From contig NZ_NWMW01000002.1 of assembly GCF_002351485.1 (NCBI RefSeq), positions 682,001 to 746,000 on the forward strand: DNA of 64,000 bases. Direction: 5' to 3'. Shown piece by piece: positions 1 to 8,572 of the stretch (positions are counted from its first letter, which is position 1; each line of letters starts with the position of its first letter). The position numbers were made by a program, and so were the translations under genes. Source of the DNA: Sphingomonas spermidinifaciens (GTDB lineage: Bacteria; Pseudomonadota; Alphaproteobacteria; Sphingomonadales; Sphingomonadaceae). The notes below the pieces were generated by a model, which was not told the origin of the DNA, did no database searches, and saw nothing but the letters and a program-made list of their open reading frames with translations.

Positions 1-1
1 C

Positions 2-364
2 TTCAACAATCCGTTCGGCAAGGACTATGCCGAGATCAACATCGGCGCGCTCCAGAAGGCGATCGACGAAGGCAAGCTGGACGCGGGCGCGAGCCTTGAC
101 CAGGCGGCGCTCAACGCGGCCGGCCTGACGCGCGGCGGCAAGGACGGCGTGCGCGTGCTCGGCAAGGGCAGCCTGACCGCCAAGCTCAACCTGACCGTCG
201 CCGGCGTGTCGAAGGGCGCGCGCGAGGCGATCGAGGCGGCCGGCGGCACCGTGTCGGTGATCGAGGTCGTCCCCGCCGCCGAGAAGGCGGCCGCCAAGAA
301 GGGCAAGGCGCGCACCGAGCGCCTCGCCGCAAAGGCCGAGAAGCAGAAGGCCAGCCAGGCCTGA
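2..364 (+). CDS. rplO: 50S ribosomal protein L15, C-terminal part (5' end outside window)
   Basis: L15 is a protein of the large ribosomal subunit that assembles near the central protuberance. The frame is open from the first bases of the window and ends at TGA 362-364, giving about 120 residues of the C-terminal part. The run NNPFGKDYAEINIGAL, then LDQAALNAAGL, then VRVLGKG and LTVAGVSKGAREAIEAAGG match the conserved C-terminal half of bacterial L15. The Lys/Ala-rich tail (KAAAKKGKARTERLAAKAEK) is longer than in E. coli, as is common in alphaproteobacteria. It lies directly before secY, which is the usual spc-operon order. The call is safe; the start lies upstream of the window. Confidence 0.96.
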   Translation, partial: FNNPFGKDYAEINIGALQKAIDEGKLDAGASLDQAALNAAGLTRGGKDGVRVLGKGSLTAKLNLTVAGVSKGAREAIEAAGGTVSVIEVVPAAEKAAAKKGKARTERLAAKAEKQKASQA

Positions 365-536
365 TCGAACGAGGGGGCGTCCGATCGTCGGGCGCCCTCA
401 CTCGTAAGCCGTGCGCGGCGCTACCGGGCGCTGGCAGAGACCGCCCCGGCATTAGACATCGCCGCATGACGGCCTATATGCACGAACCGGACGGGCGAAG
501 GTTCCGCCCGCACTGATTCCCGGGACAGACATCCAG

Positions 537-1910
537 ATGGCATCCGCAGCCGACAATCTCGCCACCAGCATCAGCCTGTCCAAGTTCGGCCAGGCGACCG
601 AGCTCAAGAAGCGGCTCTGGTTCACGCTGGGGGCGCTCATCGTGTTCCGCATGCTGAGCTATGTGCCGCTGCCCGGCATCGACCCTACCCAGCTCAACCT
701 GCTCGCGCAGCAGACGCAGGGCGGGGTTATGGACTTCTTCAACACCTTCTCGGGTGGCGCGCTGGAGCGCATGTCGATCATCGCGCTGGGCGTGATGCCG
801 TACATCACCGCCTCGATCGTGGTGCAGCTGGCGACCTCGCTGTCGCCGACGCTCGCCGCGATCAAGAAGGAGGGGGAAAGCGGGCGCAAGCGGCTCAATC
901 AGTACACCCGCTACGGCACGGTCGCGCTGACGGCGATCCAGGGCTGGTTCATCGCGGTGGGGCTCGAGGCGTTCGGCGCGTCGGCCGGCGCGCAGGCGGT
1001 GGTCGAGCCCGGCATGCTGTTCCGCATCGGCGCGGTCGTTTCGCTGATCGGCGGCACGATGTTCCTGATGTGGCTGGGCGAGCAGATCACCAGCCGCGGT
1101 ATCGGCAATGGCATCAGCCTCATCATCATGGCGGGCATCGTCGCCCACCTACCGACGACGCTGGTCCAGCTGTTCGAGGGGAGCCGCACCGGCACCGTCG
1201 ATCCCGTCCGCCTGATGGGCATCATCGCCGCGGTCGCCGGCCTCGTCCTGTTCATCTGCTTCATGGAGCGCGCGCAGCGGCGGATCCTGATCCAGTATCC
1301 CAAGCGTCAGACCGCGCGCGGCGTGCAGGCCGAGCGCAGCCACCTGCCGCTCAAGATCAACACCGCGGGTGTGATTCCGCCCATCTTCGCCTCGTCGCTC
1401 CTGCTCATGCCGGTGACGATCAGCCAGTTCGCGGGCCAGAACGCCGCGGCCGGCGGCGGGGGCTGGTGGAACGACACGATGATCGCGCTCAACCAGTATC
1501 TGCAGCACGGCAGCCCGGTCTATATGGCGCTCTATGCCGCGGGCATCATCTTCTTCTCGTTCTTCTACACGGCCGTCGTCTTCAATCCCGAGGAAACCGC
1601 CGAGAATCTGAAGCGCTATGGCGGCTTCATCCCGGGCATCCGGCCGGGCAAGAACACCGAGAACTATTTCGATTACGTGCTGACACGTATCACCGTGATC
1701 GGCGCGGCATATCTGACGATCATCTGCCTGCTGCCCGAGTACCTCGTCTCGGCGCTGAGCATTCCCTTCTATCTCGGCGGCACCAGCCTTCTCATCGTCG
1801 TCAACGTGACGATGGACACGGTGACGCAGATCCAGTCGCATCTGCTGGCGCACCAATATGGCGACCTCATCAAGAAGGCGAAGCTGAAGGGTGGCCGCGT
1901 CCGCCAGTAA
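537..1910 (+). CDS. secY: Preprotein translocase subunit SecY
   Basis: SecY is the channel-forming inner-membrane subunit of the SecYEG translocon, which exports unfolded proteins and inserts membrane proteins. The 457-residue product is of normal length (E. coli about 443). Ten hydrophobic segments alternate with charged loops. Typical motifs are visible: FRMLSYVPLPGID near the N-terminus, the plug region MDFFNTFSGGALERMSI, the TARGVQAERSHLPLKIN cytoplasmic loop that contacts SecA and the ribosome, and NPEETAENLKRYGGFIPGIRPG near residue 350. The start ATG 537 gives MASAADNLATSISLSKFGQATELKKRLWFT, a plausible SecY N-terminus, although the ribosome-binding site is weak. It lies 172 bases after rplO and 37 bases before adk, as in the spc operon. 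Confidence 0.98.
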   Translation: MASAADNLATSISLSKFGQATELKKRLWFTLGALIVFRMLSYVPLPGIDPTQLNLLAQQTQGGVMDFFNTFSGGALERMSIIALGVMPYITASIVVQLATSLSPTLAAIKKEGESGRKRLNQYTRYGTVALTAIQGWFIAVGLEAFGASAGAQAVVEPGMLFRIGAVVSLIGGTMFLMWLGEQITSRGIGNGISLIIMAGIVAHLPTTLVQLFEGSRTGTVDPVRLMGIIAAVAGLVLFICFMERAQRRILIQYPKRQTARGVQAERSHLPLKINTAGVIPPIFASSLLLMPVTISQFAGQNAAAGGGGWWNDTMIALNQYLQHGSPVYMALYAAGIIFFSFFYTAVVFNPEETAENLKRYGGFIPGIRPGKNTENYFDYVLTRITVIGAAYLTIICLLPEYLVSALSIPFYLGGTSLLIVVNVTMDTVTQIQSHLLAHQYGDLIKKAKLKGGRVRQ

Positions 1911-1947
1911 GGCGGGCAGGGCAGACGGCGTTCAAAGGGGGGAAGGC

Positions 1948-2598
1948 GTGGACATCATCCTGTTGGGGCCGCCGGGCGCGGGCAAGGGCACGCAGGCGGG
2001 TCGCCTCGTCGCCGAGCGCGGCATGGTCCAGCTTTCGACCGGCGACATGCTGCGCGCCGCGGTCAAGGCGGGGACGCCGACGGGCCTCGCTGCCAAGGCG
2101 GTGATGGAGGCGGGGCAGCTCGTCTCCGACGAGATCGTGTCGGGCATCATTGGCGAGCGGCTCGACGAGCTGGGCCCCGAGCCTGGCCTCATCTTCGACG
2201 GTTACCCCCGTACTGCCGCCCAGGCCGCGTCGCTAGACGAGCTGCTGGCCGCGCGCGGCCGCAAGCTCGATTACGTGATCGAGCTGATGGTCGACGAGGA
2301 TGCGCTGGTCGAGCGTATCACCGGCCGCTTCACGTGCGCCAAGTGCGGCGAGGGCTATCATGACGTGTTCAAGCTGCCGGCTGTCGTCGGCATTTGCGAC
2401 GTCTGCGGATCGACCGAGTTCAAGCGCCGCCCCGACGACAATGCCGAGACGGTGCGCACGCGTATGGCCGAATACCGAGCCAAGACAGCGCCGATCCTGC
2501 CGCATTACGAGGCGCAGGGCCTGGTGCGCCGCATCGACGGCATGGCCGACATCGCGCATGTGACCGCGGCGATCGAGGACATCCTCGGCAAGGCTTGA
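1948..2598 (+). CDS. adk: Adenylate kinase
   Basis: Adenylate kinase interconverts ATP plus AMP and two ADP in the cytoplasm. The 216-residue product begins at GTG 1948, with a purine-rich Shine-Dalgarno run at 1936-1945; the open frame extends upstream into the secY end but only this start gives the canonical N-terminus DIILLGPPGAGKGTQ. The P-loop GPPGAGKGT is near residues 7-15, and the AMP site motif STGDMLRAAV follows. The lid carries two CxxC pairs (CAKC and CDVC), so this is the zinc-binding long form. DGYPRT and the later RRPDDN..V..R core are present. The gene belongs to the secY operon, as in many bacteria. Confidence 0.97.
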   Translation: MDIILLGPPGAGKGTQAGRLVAERGMVQLSTGDMLRAAVKAGTPTGLAAKAVMEAGQLVSDEIVSGIIGERLDELGPEPGLIFDGYPRTAAQAASLDELLAARGRKLDYVIELMVDEDALVERITGRFTCAKCGEGYHDVFKLPAVVGICDVCGSTEFKRRPDDNAETVRTRMAEYRAKTAPILPHYEAQGLVRRIDGMADIAHVTAAIEDILGKA

Positions 2599-2643
2599 CC
2601 GATTCGCGCGGTCGGTGTCGGATCGGTCGCGGGGGAGAACGTC

Positions 2644-3150
2644 ATGCTTTCTTTGCTCGCGCTGCTCGGCCTGCCGCTTTTGGGGGACGTGGTGTCGTCC
2701 GGTCCCGACGCGATCGTCATCGAGCAGGTGGTGACGATCGACGCATCGCCCGAGCGCGTCTGGACCCATCTGGGTGACGTGCCGCGCTGGTGGAACGGCG
2801 CGCACAGCTATTCGGGCAAGGCCGAGAACCTGTCGCTCGACCTGTCGGCGCCCGGTTGCTTCTGCGAGAAGCTGGACGGGGGCAGGGGCAGCATCGAACA
2901 TGCCCGCGTGATCCACGCCGATCGCGCGAGGCTGCTGCGCCTGTCGGGCGGGCTTGGACCGCTTCAGGCGGAGGCGACGGCCGCGACGCTGAGCCTCGCG
3001 CTGGCGGCGGAAGGGGCGGGAACGCGGCTTACGCTGACCTATGTCGTCGGCGGCAATCTGCGCGGCAAGGGTGGGGCGCTCGCCGCGCCGGTGGACGCGG
3101 TGCTCGGCGAACAGCTCGCGCGCCTCAAGGCGCTGGCCGAGCGGCGATAG
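2644..3150 (+). CDS. SRPBCC (START/Bet v1-fold) family protein, probably exported
   Basis: The 168-residue product has a short hydrophobic N-terminus (MLSLLALLGLPLLGDVVSS) that could be a signal peptide. It then shows the SRPBCC pattern: VVTIDASPERVWTHLGDVPRWWNGAHSYSG near residues 30-58, the typical first strand and helix of this lipid- or ligand-binding fold. The C-terminal part (LTLTYVVGGNLRGKG, then LGEQLARLKALAE) matches the last strands and the long C-terminal helix. A good Shine-Dalgarno (GGGGGAGAA) precedes ATG 2644. It sits between adk and rpsM, where alphaproteobacteria often carry a non-ribosomal gene. The ligand and role are unknown; the fold is inferred from the sequence pattern. 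Confidence 0.8.
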   Translation: MLSLLALLGLPLLGDVVSSGPDAIVIEQVVTIDASPERVWTHLGDVPRWWNGAHSYSGKAENLSLDLSAPGCFCEKLDGGRGSIEHARVIHADRARLLRLSGGLGPLQAEATAATLSLALAAEGAGTRLTLTYVVGGNLRGKGGALAAPVDAVLGEQLARLKALAERR

Positions 3151-3200
3151 CGCGCACGTCGAAGCGGCGAAAAGGTTCCGCTTGACAGCGCGCGACTCGC

Positions 3201-3229
3201 TTGACAGGCGCCCGCGCCCCGCCTAGTTG
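3201..3229 (+). promoter_or_regulatory. Candidate promoter for rpsM-rpsK-rpoA-rplQ
   Basis: A consensus -35 hexamer TTGACA lies at 3201-3206, followed after 17 bases by a weak -10 (TAGTTG, 3224-3229). A second TTGACA is at 3182-3187 but has no matching -10. The site lies in the 213-base gap before rpsM, where an internal promoter of the alpha operon is plausible. This is a pattern match only. Confidence 0.4.
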
Positions 3230-3363
3230 GCACCTCTTCCGACACCGCGGTTGACCGGCGGCGCGCTTTCGCGACCGCCACTTCTGCTTGGGTTCGGATC
3301 AACGCGACGAGATAGCGGACGTGCTGCCATGCCGTCCGCTGTGGAGCTGGGAGAATAAAGTTC

Positions 3364-3732
3364 ATGGCTCGTATTGCGGGTGTCAACATCCCGACCAACA
3401 AGCGCGTGATCATCGCGCTTCAGTATATCCACGGCATTGGCCCGGCCAAGGCCAAGGAAATCACCGACAAGCTGGAAATCGCCGCGGACCGCCGCGTGCA
3501 GGACCTGAGCGACCAGGAGGTCCTTCAGATCCGCGAGGCGATCGACGCCGGCTACACCGTCGAGGGTGATCTTCGTCGCGAGACCGCGATGAACATCAAG
3601 CGCCTGATGGACCTCGCCTGCTATCGCGGCCTTCGCCACCGCAAGGGCCTGCCGGTCCGCGGCCAGCGCACGCACACCAATGCGCGCACCCGCAAGGGCA
3701 AGGCGAAGCCGATCGCGGGCAAGAAGAAGTAA
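3364..3732 (+). CDS. rpsM: 30S ribosomal protein S13
   Basis: S13 binds 16S rRNA in the head of the small subunit and contacts the P-site tRNA and the large subunit. The 122-residue product has the normal length. The N-terminal [26 protein letters not shown] is the S13 signature, with the helix-two-turn-helix region following, and the basic C-terminus [24 protein letters not shown] reaches the tRNA. ATG 3364 is preceded by a GGGAG-type ribosome-binding site at about 3350. It heads the alpha operon here; rpsK follows after 105 bases. Confidence 0.98.
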   Translation: MARIAGVNIPTNKRVIIALQYIHGIGPAKAKEITDKLEIAADRRVQDLSDQEVLQIREAIDAGYTVEGDLRRETAMNIKRLMDLACYRGLRHRKGLPVRGQRTHTNARTRKGKAKPIAGKKK

Positions 3733-3837
3733 GATCGGTCCCGGGGGGCCGATTTCCCTTCTTCTCCGTCGGAGACAGGTTCGAGGCCGACTGCCTCCCG
3801 GCCTCCGTACCACGACACAAAGTCAGGATGATTTCCA

Positions 3838-4227
3838 ATGGCACGTGAACCGCAGCGCCTTCGCCGTCGCGAGCGCAAGAACATCACCGCCGGCGTCGCG
3901 CATGTGAACGCCAGCTTCAACAACACGATGATCACCATCACCGACGCGCAGGGCAACGCCATTTCGTGGTCGTCGGCCGGCATGATGGGCTTCAAGGGCT
4001 CGCGCAAGTCGACGCCCTATGCCGCCCAGGTCGCCGCCGAGGACGCGGGCCGCAAGGCCGCCGAGCACGGCGTCCGCACGCTTGAGGTCGAAGTGAAGGG
4101 TCCGGGTTCGGGTCGCGAGTCGGCGCTTCGCGCGCTGCAGGCGGTCGGTTTCCAGATCACCTCGATCCGCGACGTGACCTCGATCCCGCACAACGGCGTT
4201 CGTCCGTCCAAGCGTCGCCGCGTCTGA
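3838..4227 (+). CDS. rpsK: 30S ribosomal protein S11
   Basis: S11 is a component of the platform of the small subunit. The 129-residue product contains the family core [25 protein letters not shown], then [27 protein letters not shown], and the end [22 protein letters not shown], which is the classic S11 C-terminus. Length and order (rpsM-rpsK-rpoA) are standard for bacteria. rpsD, which lies here in E. coli, is absent, as in most alphaproteobacteria. Confidence 0.98.
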   Translation: MAREPQRLRRRERKNITAGVAHVNASFNNTMITITDAQGNAISWSSAGMMGFKGSRKSTPYAAQVAAEDAGRKAAEHGVRTLEVEVKGPGSGRESALRALQAVGFQITSIRDVTSIPHNGVRPSKRRRV

Positions 4228-4334
4228 TCTGAATATCGCGTCGCGCGGGCGGGCCGGCCGAGCAGCCGTGCCGCCCGCGCGACGCCGCGTTTCGGCGGGA
4301 AGCGCCCCGTTCCCGCCCAACCCAGGGGAAGCCT

Positions 4335-5402
4335 GTGTCTGTCAACGCAAAGAACTGGCAGGAACTGAAGAAGCCCAACGGCCTCGAGAAGAAGTCGGGC
4401 AATGATTCGAAGCGGAAGGCGACCTTCGTCGCCGAGCCGCTGGAGCGCGGCTTCGGCCTGACGCTCGGCAATGCGCTGCGCCGCGTGCTGCTCTCCTCGC
4501 TCCAGGGCGCGGCGGTCACGTCGATCAAGATCGAGAACGTGCTGCACGAGTTCTCGAGCCTGGCGGGCGTGCGCGAGGACGTGACCGACATCGTCCTCAA
4601 CGTCAAGCAGATCGCCCTCAAGATGCAGGGCGAAGGGCCGAAGCGCCTTCAGCTGTCGGCGACCGGCCCCGCTGAGGTCAAGGCGGGCGACATCGCCGTC
4701 ACCGGCGACATCGAGGTGATGAATCCCGAGCTCGTCCTCTGCCACCTCGACGACGGCGCGACGCTCAACATGGAGCTGACCGCCGACACGGGGAAGGGCT
4801 ATGTGCCCGCCACCGCCAACCGTCCGGCCGACGCGCCGATCGGCCTCATCCCGGTCGACGCGCTCTACTCGCCGGTCCGCCAGGTGAGCTACAAGGTCGA
4901 GAACACCCGCGTCGGGCAGGAACTCGACTATGACAAGCTGACGCTGACGGTCGAGACCGACGGCACGGTGAGCCCGGACGATGCGCTCGCCTATGCCGCG
5001 CGCATCCTTCAGGATCAGCTGGCGCTGTTCGTCCACTTCGATGATTCGGCGATGACCCGCGCGGCGCCTGCGGCCACGGCCGGCCTTCCGGCGCCGGCCG
5101 CCGACACGCCGGGCGACACCGCGACGATCAATCGCTACCTGCTCAAGAAGGTCGACGAGCTCGAGCTTTCGGTCCGCAGCGCCAACTGCCTCAAGAACGA
5201 CAACATCATCTATATCGGCGATCTGGTCCAGAAGACCGAGGCCGAGATGCTGCGCACGCCGAACTTCGGCCGCAAGTCGCTCAACGAGATCAAGGAAGTG
5301 CTGTCGAGCATGGGCCTTCGCCTCGGCATGGAAATCCCGGGCTGGCCGCCCGAGAATATCGAGGAAATGGCCAAGAAGCTCGAGCAGGAGATCATGGGCT
5401 GA
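4335..5402 (+). CDS. rpoA: DNA-directed RNA polymerase alpha subunit
   Basis: The alpha subunit dimer is the assembly platform of RNA polymerase, and its C-terminal domain contacts UP elements and activators. The 355-residue product has an N-terminal domain (about residues 20-240: [37 protein letters not shown]), a linker rich in Ala/Pro near residues 240-260, and an alpha-CTD ([49 protein letters not shown]). The start is GTG 4335 with a GGGGAAG ribosome-binding site just upstream. Length fits alphaproteobacterial RpoA. It follows rpsK and precedes rplQ, the standard order. Confidence 0.98.
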   Translation: MSVNAKNWQELKKPNGLEKKSGNDSKRKATFVAEPLERGFGLTLGNALRRVLLSSLQGAAVTSIKIENVLHEFSSLAGVREDVTDIVLNVKQIALKMQGEGPKRLQLSATGPAEVKAGDIAVTGDIEVMNPELVLCHLDDGATLNMELTADTGKGYVPATANRPADAPIGLIPVDALYSPVRQVSYKVENTRVGQELDYDKLTLTVETDGTVSPDDALAYAARILQDQLALFVHFDDSAMTRAAPAATAGLPAPAADTPGDTATINRYLLKKVDELELSVRSANCLKNDNIIYIGDLVQKTEAEMLRTPNFGRKSLNEIKEVLSSMGLRLGMEIPGWPPENIEEMAKKLEQEIMG

Positions 5403-5410
5403 GCCCGGCG

Positions 5411-5437
5411 TCCGGGATTAGCATCGCTAATCCCGGA
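5411..5437. other. Perfect 12-bp inverted repeat between rpoA and rplQ
   Basis: Bases 5411-5422 and 5426-5437 are exact reverse complements (core CCGGGATTAGC) around a 3-base loop. The hairpin starts eight bases after the rpoA stop codon. No T-run follows, so it is not a textbook intrinsic terminator. It may be an mRNA processing or stability element that sets the rpoA/rplQ ratio. Confidence 0.6.
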
Positions 5438-5521
5438 TCGATCGCCGGGCCCGGTCGGCGGGGCCGCAAGGCTCTGTCCGACGATGCGGCTCCACCGCGG
5501 CGGGCGTGAACACGAAAGAAG

Positions 5522-5548
5522 CGGGGTCCCGGACGAGTCCAGGATGAC
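5522..5548. repeat. REP-like short element (sphingomonad type)
   Basis: The stretch GGGTCCCGGACGAGTCCAGG followed by ATGACG lies in the rpoA-rplQ gap. It resembles the intergenic 'ATCCCGGATCAAGTCCGGGATGACG' type of repeat that I recall as frequent in sphingomonads and Caulobacter. Only one copy is seen in the window, so copy number is unverified. Confidence 0.35.
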
Positions 5549-5626
5549 GTAGATGGGGTGGCCCGACGTCCCACCTGGCTTGGGGTTCCGTGAAACGGCC
5601 CCCTGACGAACACGAAGGAAGATCAC

Positions 5627-6049
5627 ATGCGCCACAAATATGGCGGCCGTAAGCTTCAGCGGACCTCGGCCCACCGCATCGCGCTGTTCCGCAACATGTC
5701 GGCGGCGCTCATCAAGCACGAGCAGATCACGACCACGGTCGCGAAGGCCAAGGAGCTTCGCCCCTATGTCGAGAAGCTGGTGACGCTGGCCAAGAAGGGC
5801 GGCCTGTCGAACCGTCGTCTGGCGCATGCCCGGCTGCTCGACGACGCGCAGCTGGTGAAGCTGTTCGACGTGCTCGCCGCGCGCTACGCCGACCGCAACG
5901 GCGGCTATACCCGCATCATCAAGGCCGGTCCCCGCGCGTCGGACGCGGCGCCGATGGCGATCATCGAGTTCGTCGATCGCGACGTCAGCGCGAAGGGCCA
6001 GGATTCGGGTCCGGTCCTGACCGACGAGGATTTCGACGAAGCAGCCTGA
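5627..6049 (+). CDS. rplQ: 50S ribosomal protein L17
   Basis: L17 binds 23S rRNA near the peptide exit tunnel. The 140-residue product starts [58 protein letters not shown], the family signature. The C-terminal region ([26 protein letters not shown]) is also conserved, and an acidic tail follows, as is common in alphaproteobacteria. ATG 5627 has a GGAAGATC ribosome-binding site. It is the last gene of the alpha operon and is followed by a strong terminator. Confidence 0.98.
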   Translation: MRHKYGGRKLQRTSAHRIALFRNMSAALIKHEQITTTVAKAKELRPYVEKLVTLAKKGGLSNRRLAHARLLDDAQLVKLFDVLAARYADRNGGYTRIIKAGPRASDAAPMAIIEFVDRDVSAKGQDSGPVLTDEDFDEAA

Positions 6050-6080
6050 TCGGGCTCATCCTCCCGACACTTGCACGAAG

Positions 6081-6114
6081 GGCCGCATCCCGTCAGGGTG
6101 CGGCCTTTCTTGTT
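6081..6114 (+). terminator. Rho-independent terminator of the ribosomal operon
   Basis: GGCCGCATCC and GGGTGCGGCC form a 10-base stem (one G-T pair) around the loop CGTCA, followed by TTTCTTGTTT. It lies 31 bases after the rplQ stop codon and just upstream of the next gene. Confidence 0.88.
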
Positions 6115-6133
6115 TCATCGGAGACGAGTTTCG

Positions 6134-8290
6134 ATGCGTGTCGCGCTGCTTGCCTTGCCGCTCCTGTTCGCCGCCCCCATTCATGCGGCAGACGATCCCA
6201 GGCCGGAGACGCGAAGCACCGTGGCAGCCCCGATTTCCTATCCCGCGACCGACAAGGTGCCGGTGACCGAGACCTTGTTCGGCGAGACGGTCGCAGATCC
6301 CTATCGCTGGCTCGAGAACGACGTCCGCACCGATCCGAAGGTCGCCGCCTGGGTGGCGGCGCAGAACCAGGCGACCGACGCCTATCTGGCGACGCTGCCC
6401 GGCCGTGCGGCGTTCAAGGCGCGTCTCAAGCAACTGTTCGACTATGAGCGCGTCGGCGTGCCCGAGAAGAAGGGCGGCCGCTATTTCTATGCCCGCAACT
6501 CGGGGCTTCAGAACCAGGCGGTGCTGTACGTCCGCGACAGCCTGAACGGCGAGGGGCGGGTGCTGATCGATCCCAACACATGGGCCAAGGATGGCGCCAC
6601 CGCGCTCGGCGAGTATGAGCCCTCGGAGGACGGACGGCACCTCGTCTACGCGATCCAGGACGGCGGCTCGGACTGGCGGACGGTGCGCGTGCTCGACGTC
6701 GCCACCGGCCGGCCGCTGGCCGACGAGCTCAAATGGGTCAAGTTCTCGAACCTGACCTGGGCCAAGGACGGCTCGGGCTTTTTCTATTCGCGTTTCCCCG
6801 CGCCCGACGCCGCGCAGCAGTTCCAGGCGCTCAACGAGAACCAGTCGGTCTACTTCCACAAGCTCGGCACCGCACAGGCAGACGACCGGCTCGTCTATGC
6901 GACGCCCGAGACGCCAAAGCGCGGCCATTCGACGCAGCTCAGCGACGATGGGCGCTGGCTGATCGTCACCACCAGCGAGGGCACCGACAACCGCTATGAA
7001 GTGACGCTGGTTGATCTTGCCGATCCGGCGTGGAAGCCGCGCACGCTGATCCGGGGCCTGGAGCACGAATGGGGCTATATGGGCAACCAGGGCACGCGCT
7101 TCTGGTGGACCACCAACAAGGGTGCACCGCGGTCAAAGGTCGTGTCGATGGACATCGCCGACGCCGCGCCGGTGACGCGCGACGTCGTGCCCGAGGATAG
7201 CGCCGTCATCGAATCGGCTGGGGTCGTCGGCGGGCAGATCGTCCTCGTCTACATGGTCGACGCCAAGAGCGAGGTGCGCCGCTACGACATGGAAGGCCGG
7301 CTTCTCGGCAAGCTGGCGCTGCCCGGCGTGGGCACCGTCACGGGTATCCGCGGCGAGCATGACGATGCCGAGGCCTTCTACGCCTTTACGAGCTTCAACG
7401 TGCCGACCACGATCTATCGTCTCGACATGAAGTCGGGCACGGCAACCCCGTGGGCCACGCCGAAGGTCGCCTTCGACCCCTCGCGCTACGGCGTCGAGCA
7501 GCGTTTCTACACGTCGAAGGACGGCACGCGCGTGCCGATGTTCGTGGTGCGGCGCAAGGACGTGACCGGCCCGGCGCCGACGATGCTGTGGGGCTATGGC
7601 GGGTTCAACGTCAGCTATACGCCCGCTTTCTCGGCCGCGCGCATCGCCTGGCTGGAGCAGGGCGGCGTCTTCGTCCTCGCCAACATTCGCGGCGGCGGTG
7701 AGTATGGCAAGGCGTGGCACGACGGTGGGCGGTTGAAGAACAAGCAGAACGTCTTCGACGATTTCATCGCGGCGGGCGAATATCTGATCGCGCAAGGCAT
7801 CACCAAGAAGGACGGCCTGGCGATCCAGGGCGGGTCAAACGGCGGCCTGCTGGTCGGCGCGGTGGTCAACCAGCGGCCCGACCTGTTCGCAGCAGCCCTG
7901 CCCGCAGTGGGCGTGATGGACATGCTGCGCTTCGACCGGTTTACGGCCGGCCGTTACTGGGTCGACGATTACGGCTATCCGTCGAAGGTCGAGGATTTCA
8001 AGGTCCTGCGCGCCTATTCGCCCTATCACAATGTGACCGCGGGCAAGACCTATCCAGCGATCCTGGCGACGACGGCGGACACCGACGATCGCGTGGTGCC
8101 GGGCCACACCTTCAAATACACCGCGCAGCTTCAGGCAAGCGACATCGGTCCCAAGCCGCACCTCGTCCGCATCGAAACACGCGCCGGCCATGGCAGCGGC
8201 AAGCCGACCGACAAGGTCATCGAGGAGACGGCCGACCTTTACGCATTTGCGGCGAAGTGGACGGGACTGGAGATTAAATCAGGTCTTTAG
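6134..8290 (+). CDS. Prolyl oligopeptidase family serine peptidase (S9A), exported
   Basis: S9A peptidases cleave short peptides after proline. The 718-residue protein begins at ATG 6134 with a signal peptide ([19 protein letters not shown], cleavage after AHA/HAA), so it probably works in the periplasm. The open frame reaches back to a TTG at 6071, but that start overlaps the rplQ terminator. The N-terminal [25 protein letters not shown] is the family signature; a beta-propeller follows to about residue 440. The C-terminal alpha/beta hydrolase domain shows the nucleophile serine in GGSNGG, the Asp in [14 protein letters not shown], and the His in RAGHGSG. All three catalytic residues are present and length is normal. 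It has its own transcription unit after the terminator. Confidence 0.93.
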   Translation: MRVALLALPLLFAAPIHAADDPRPETRSTVAAPISYPATDKVPVTETLFGETVADPYRWLENDVRTDPKVAAWVAAQNQATDAYLATLPGRAAFKARLKQLFDYERVGVPEKKGGRYFYARNSGLQNQAVLYVRDSLNGEGRVLIDPNTWAKDGATALGEYEPSEDGRHLVYAIQDGGSDWRTVRVLDVATGRPLADELKWVKFSNLTWAKDGSGFFYSRFPAPDAAQQFQALNENQSVYFHKLGTAQADDRLVYATPETPKRGHSTQLSDDGRWLIVTTSEGTDNRYEVTLVDLADPAWKPRTLIRGLEHEWGYMGNQGTRFWWTTNKGAPRSKVVSMDIADAAPVTRDVVPEDSAVIESAGVVGGQIVLVYMVDAKSEVRRYDMEGRLLGKLALPGVGTVTGIRGEHDDAEAFYAFTSFNVPTTIYRLDMKSGTATPWATPKVAFDPSRYGVEQRFYTSKDGTRVPMFVVRRKDVTGPAPTMLWGYGGFNVSYTPAFSAARIAWLEQGGVFVLANIRGGGEYGKAWHDGGRLKNKQNVFDDFIAAGEYLIAQGITKKDGLAIQGGSNGGLLVGAVVNQRPDLFAAALPAVGVMDMLRFDRFTAGRYWVDDYGYPSKVEDFKVLRAYSPYHNVTAGKTYPAILATTADTDDRVVPGHTFKYTAQLQASDIGPKPHLVRIETRAGHGSGKPTDKVIEETADLYAFAAKWTGLEIKSGL

Positions 8291-8410
8291 AGGACTCTGC
8301 CGGAACCGATCGGTGTATGGACGGTACCTTATCCGGTCGCGTTCACGGCGCGCGGCGATGCTGAGAGGCCCGCAAATGTCTTGTGGGCTTCGGCTTGTTC
8401 CGGGGGCCAG

Positions 8411-8533
8411 ATGGTGCCGAGCGAAAGCGAGATTAAGCGGGTGTGCCGCGAAACGGGCATGGACCGCATGCAGGCGATCTATCACCTGCGTGCGCGGGCC
8501 GAACTGTTACGGAGCCCCCTGCGCCAGCGGTGA
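8411..8533 (+). CDS. Small conserved-looking ORF, 40 aa, unknown function
   Basis: ATG 8411 to TGA 8531-8533 encodes MVPSESEIKRVCRETGMDRM followed by QAIYHLRARAELLRSPLRQR. A GGGGG run lies five bases before the ATG. The sequence has the composition of a real protein (charged amphipathic helices, no strange bias), and I recall similar very short ORFs with the pattern 'RETGM...A..HL..R' in sphingomonads. That recollection is not verified. It lies 39 bases before guaA and could be its leader gene. Function is unknown. Confidence 0.5.
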   Translation: MVPSESEIKRVCRETGMDRMQAIYHLRARAELLRSPLRQR

Positions 8534-8572
8534 CGCCCCTTGCCCTCGGCCATGCTTGGGCTAGATGGGCGC

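Noticed and set aside
3182..3187. First TTGACA before rpsM as a promoter
   Set aside because: No -10-like hexamer at 16-18 bases; the second TTGACA at 3201 fits better.
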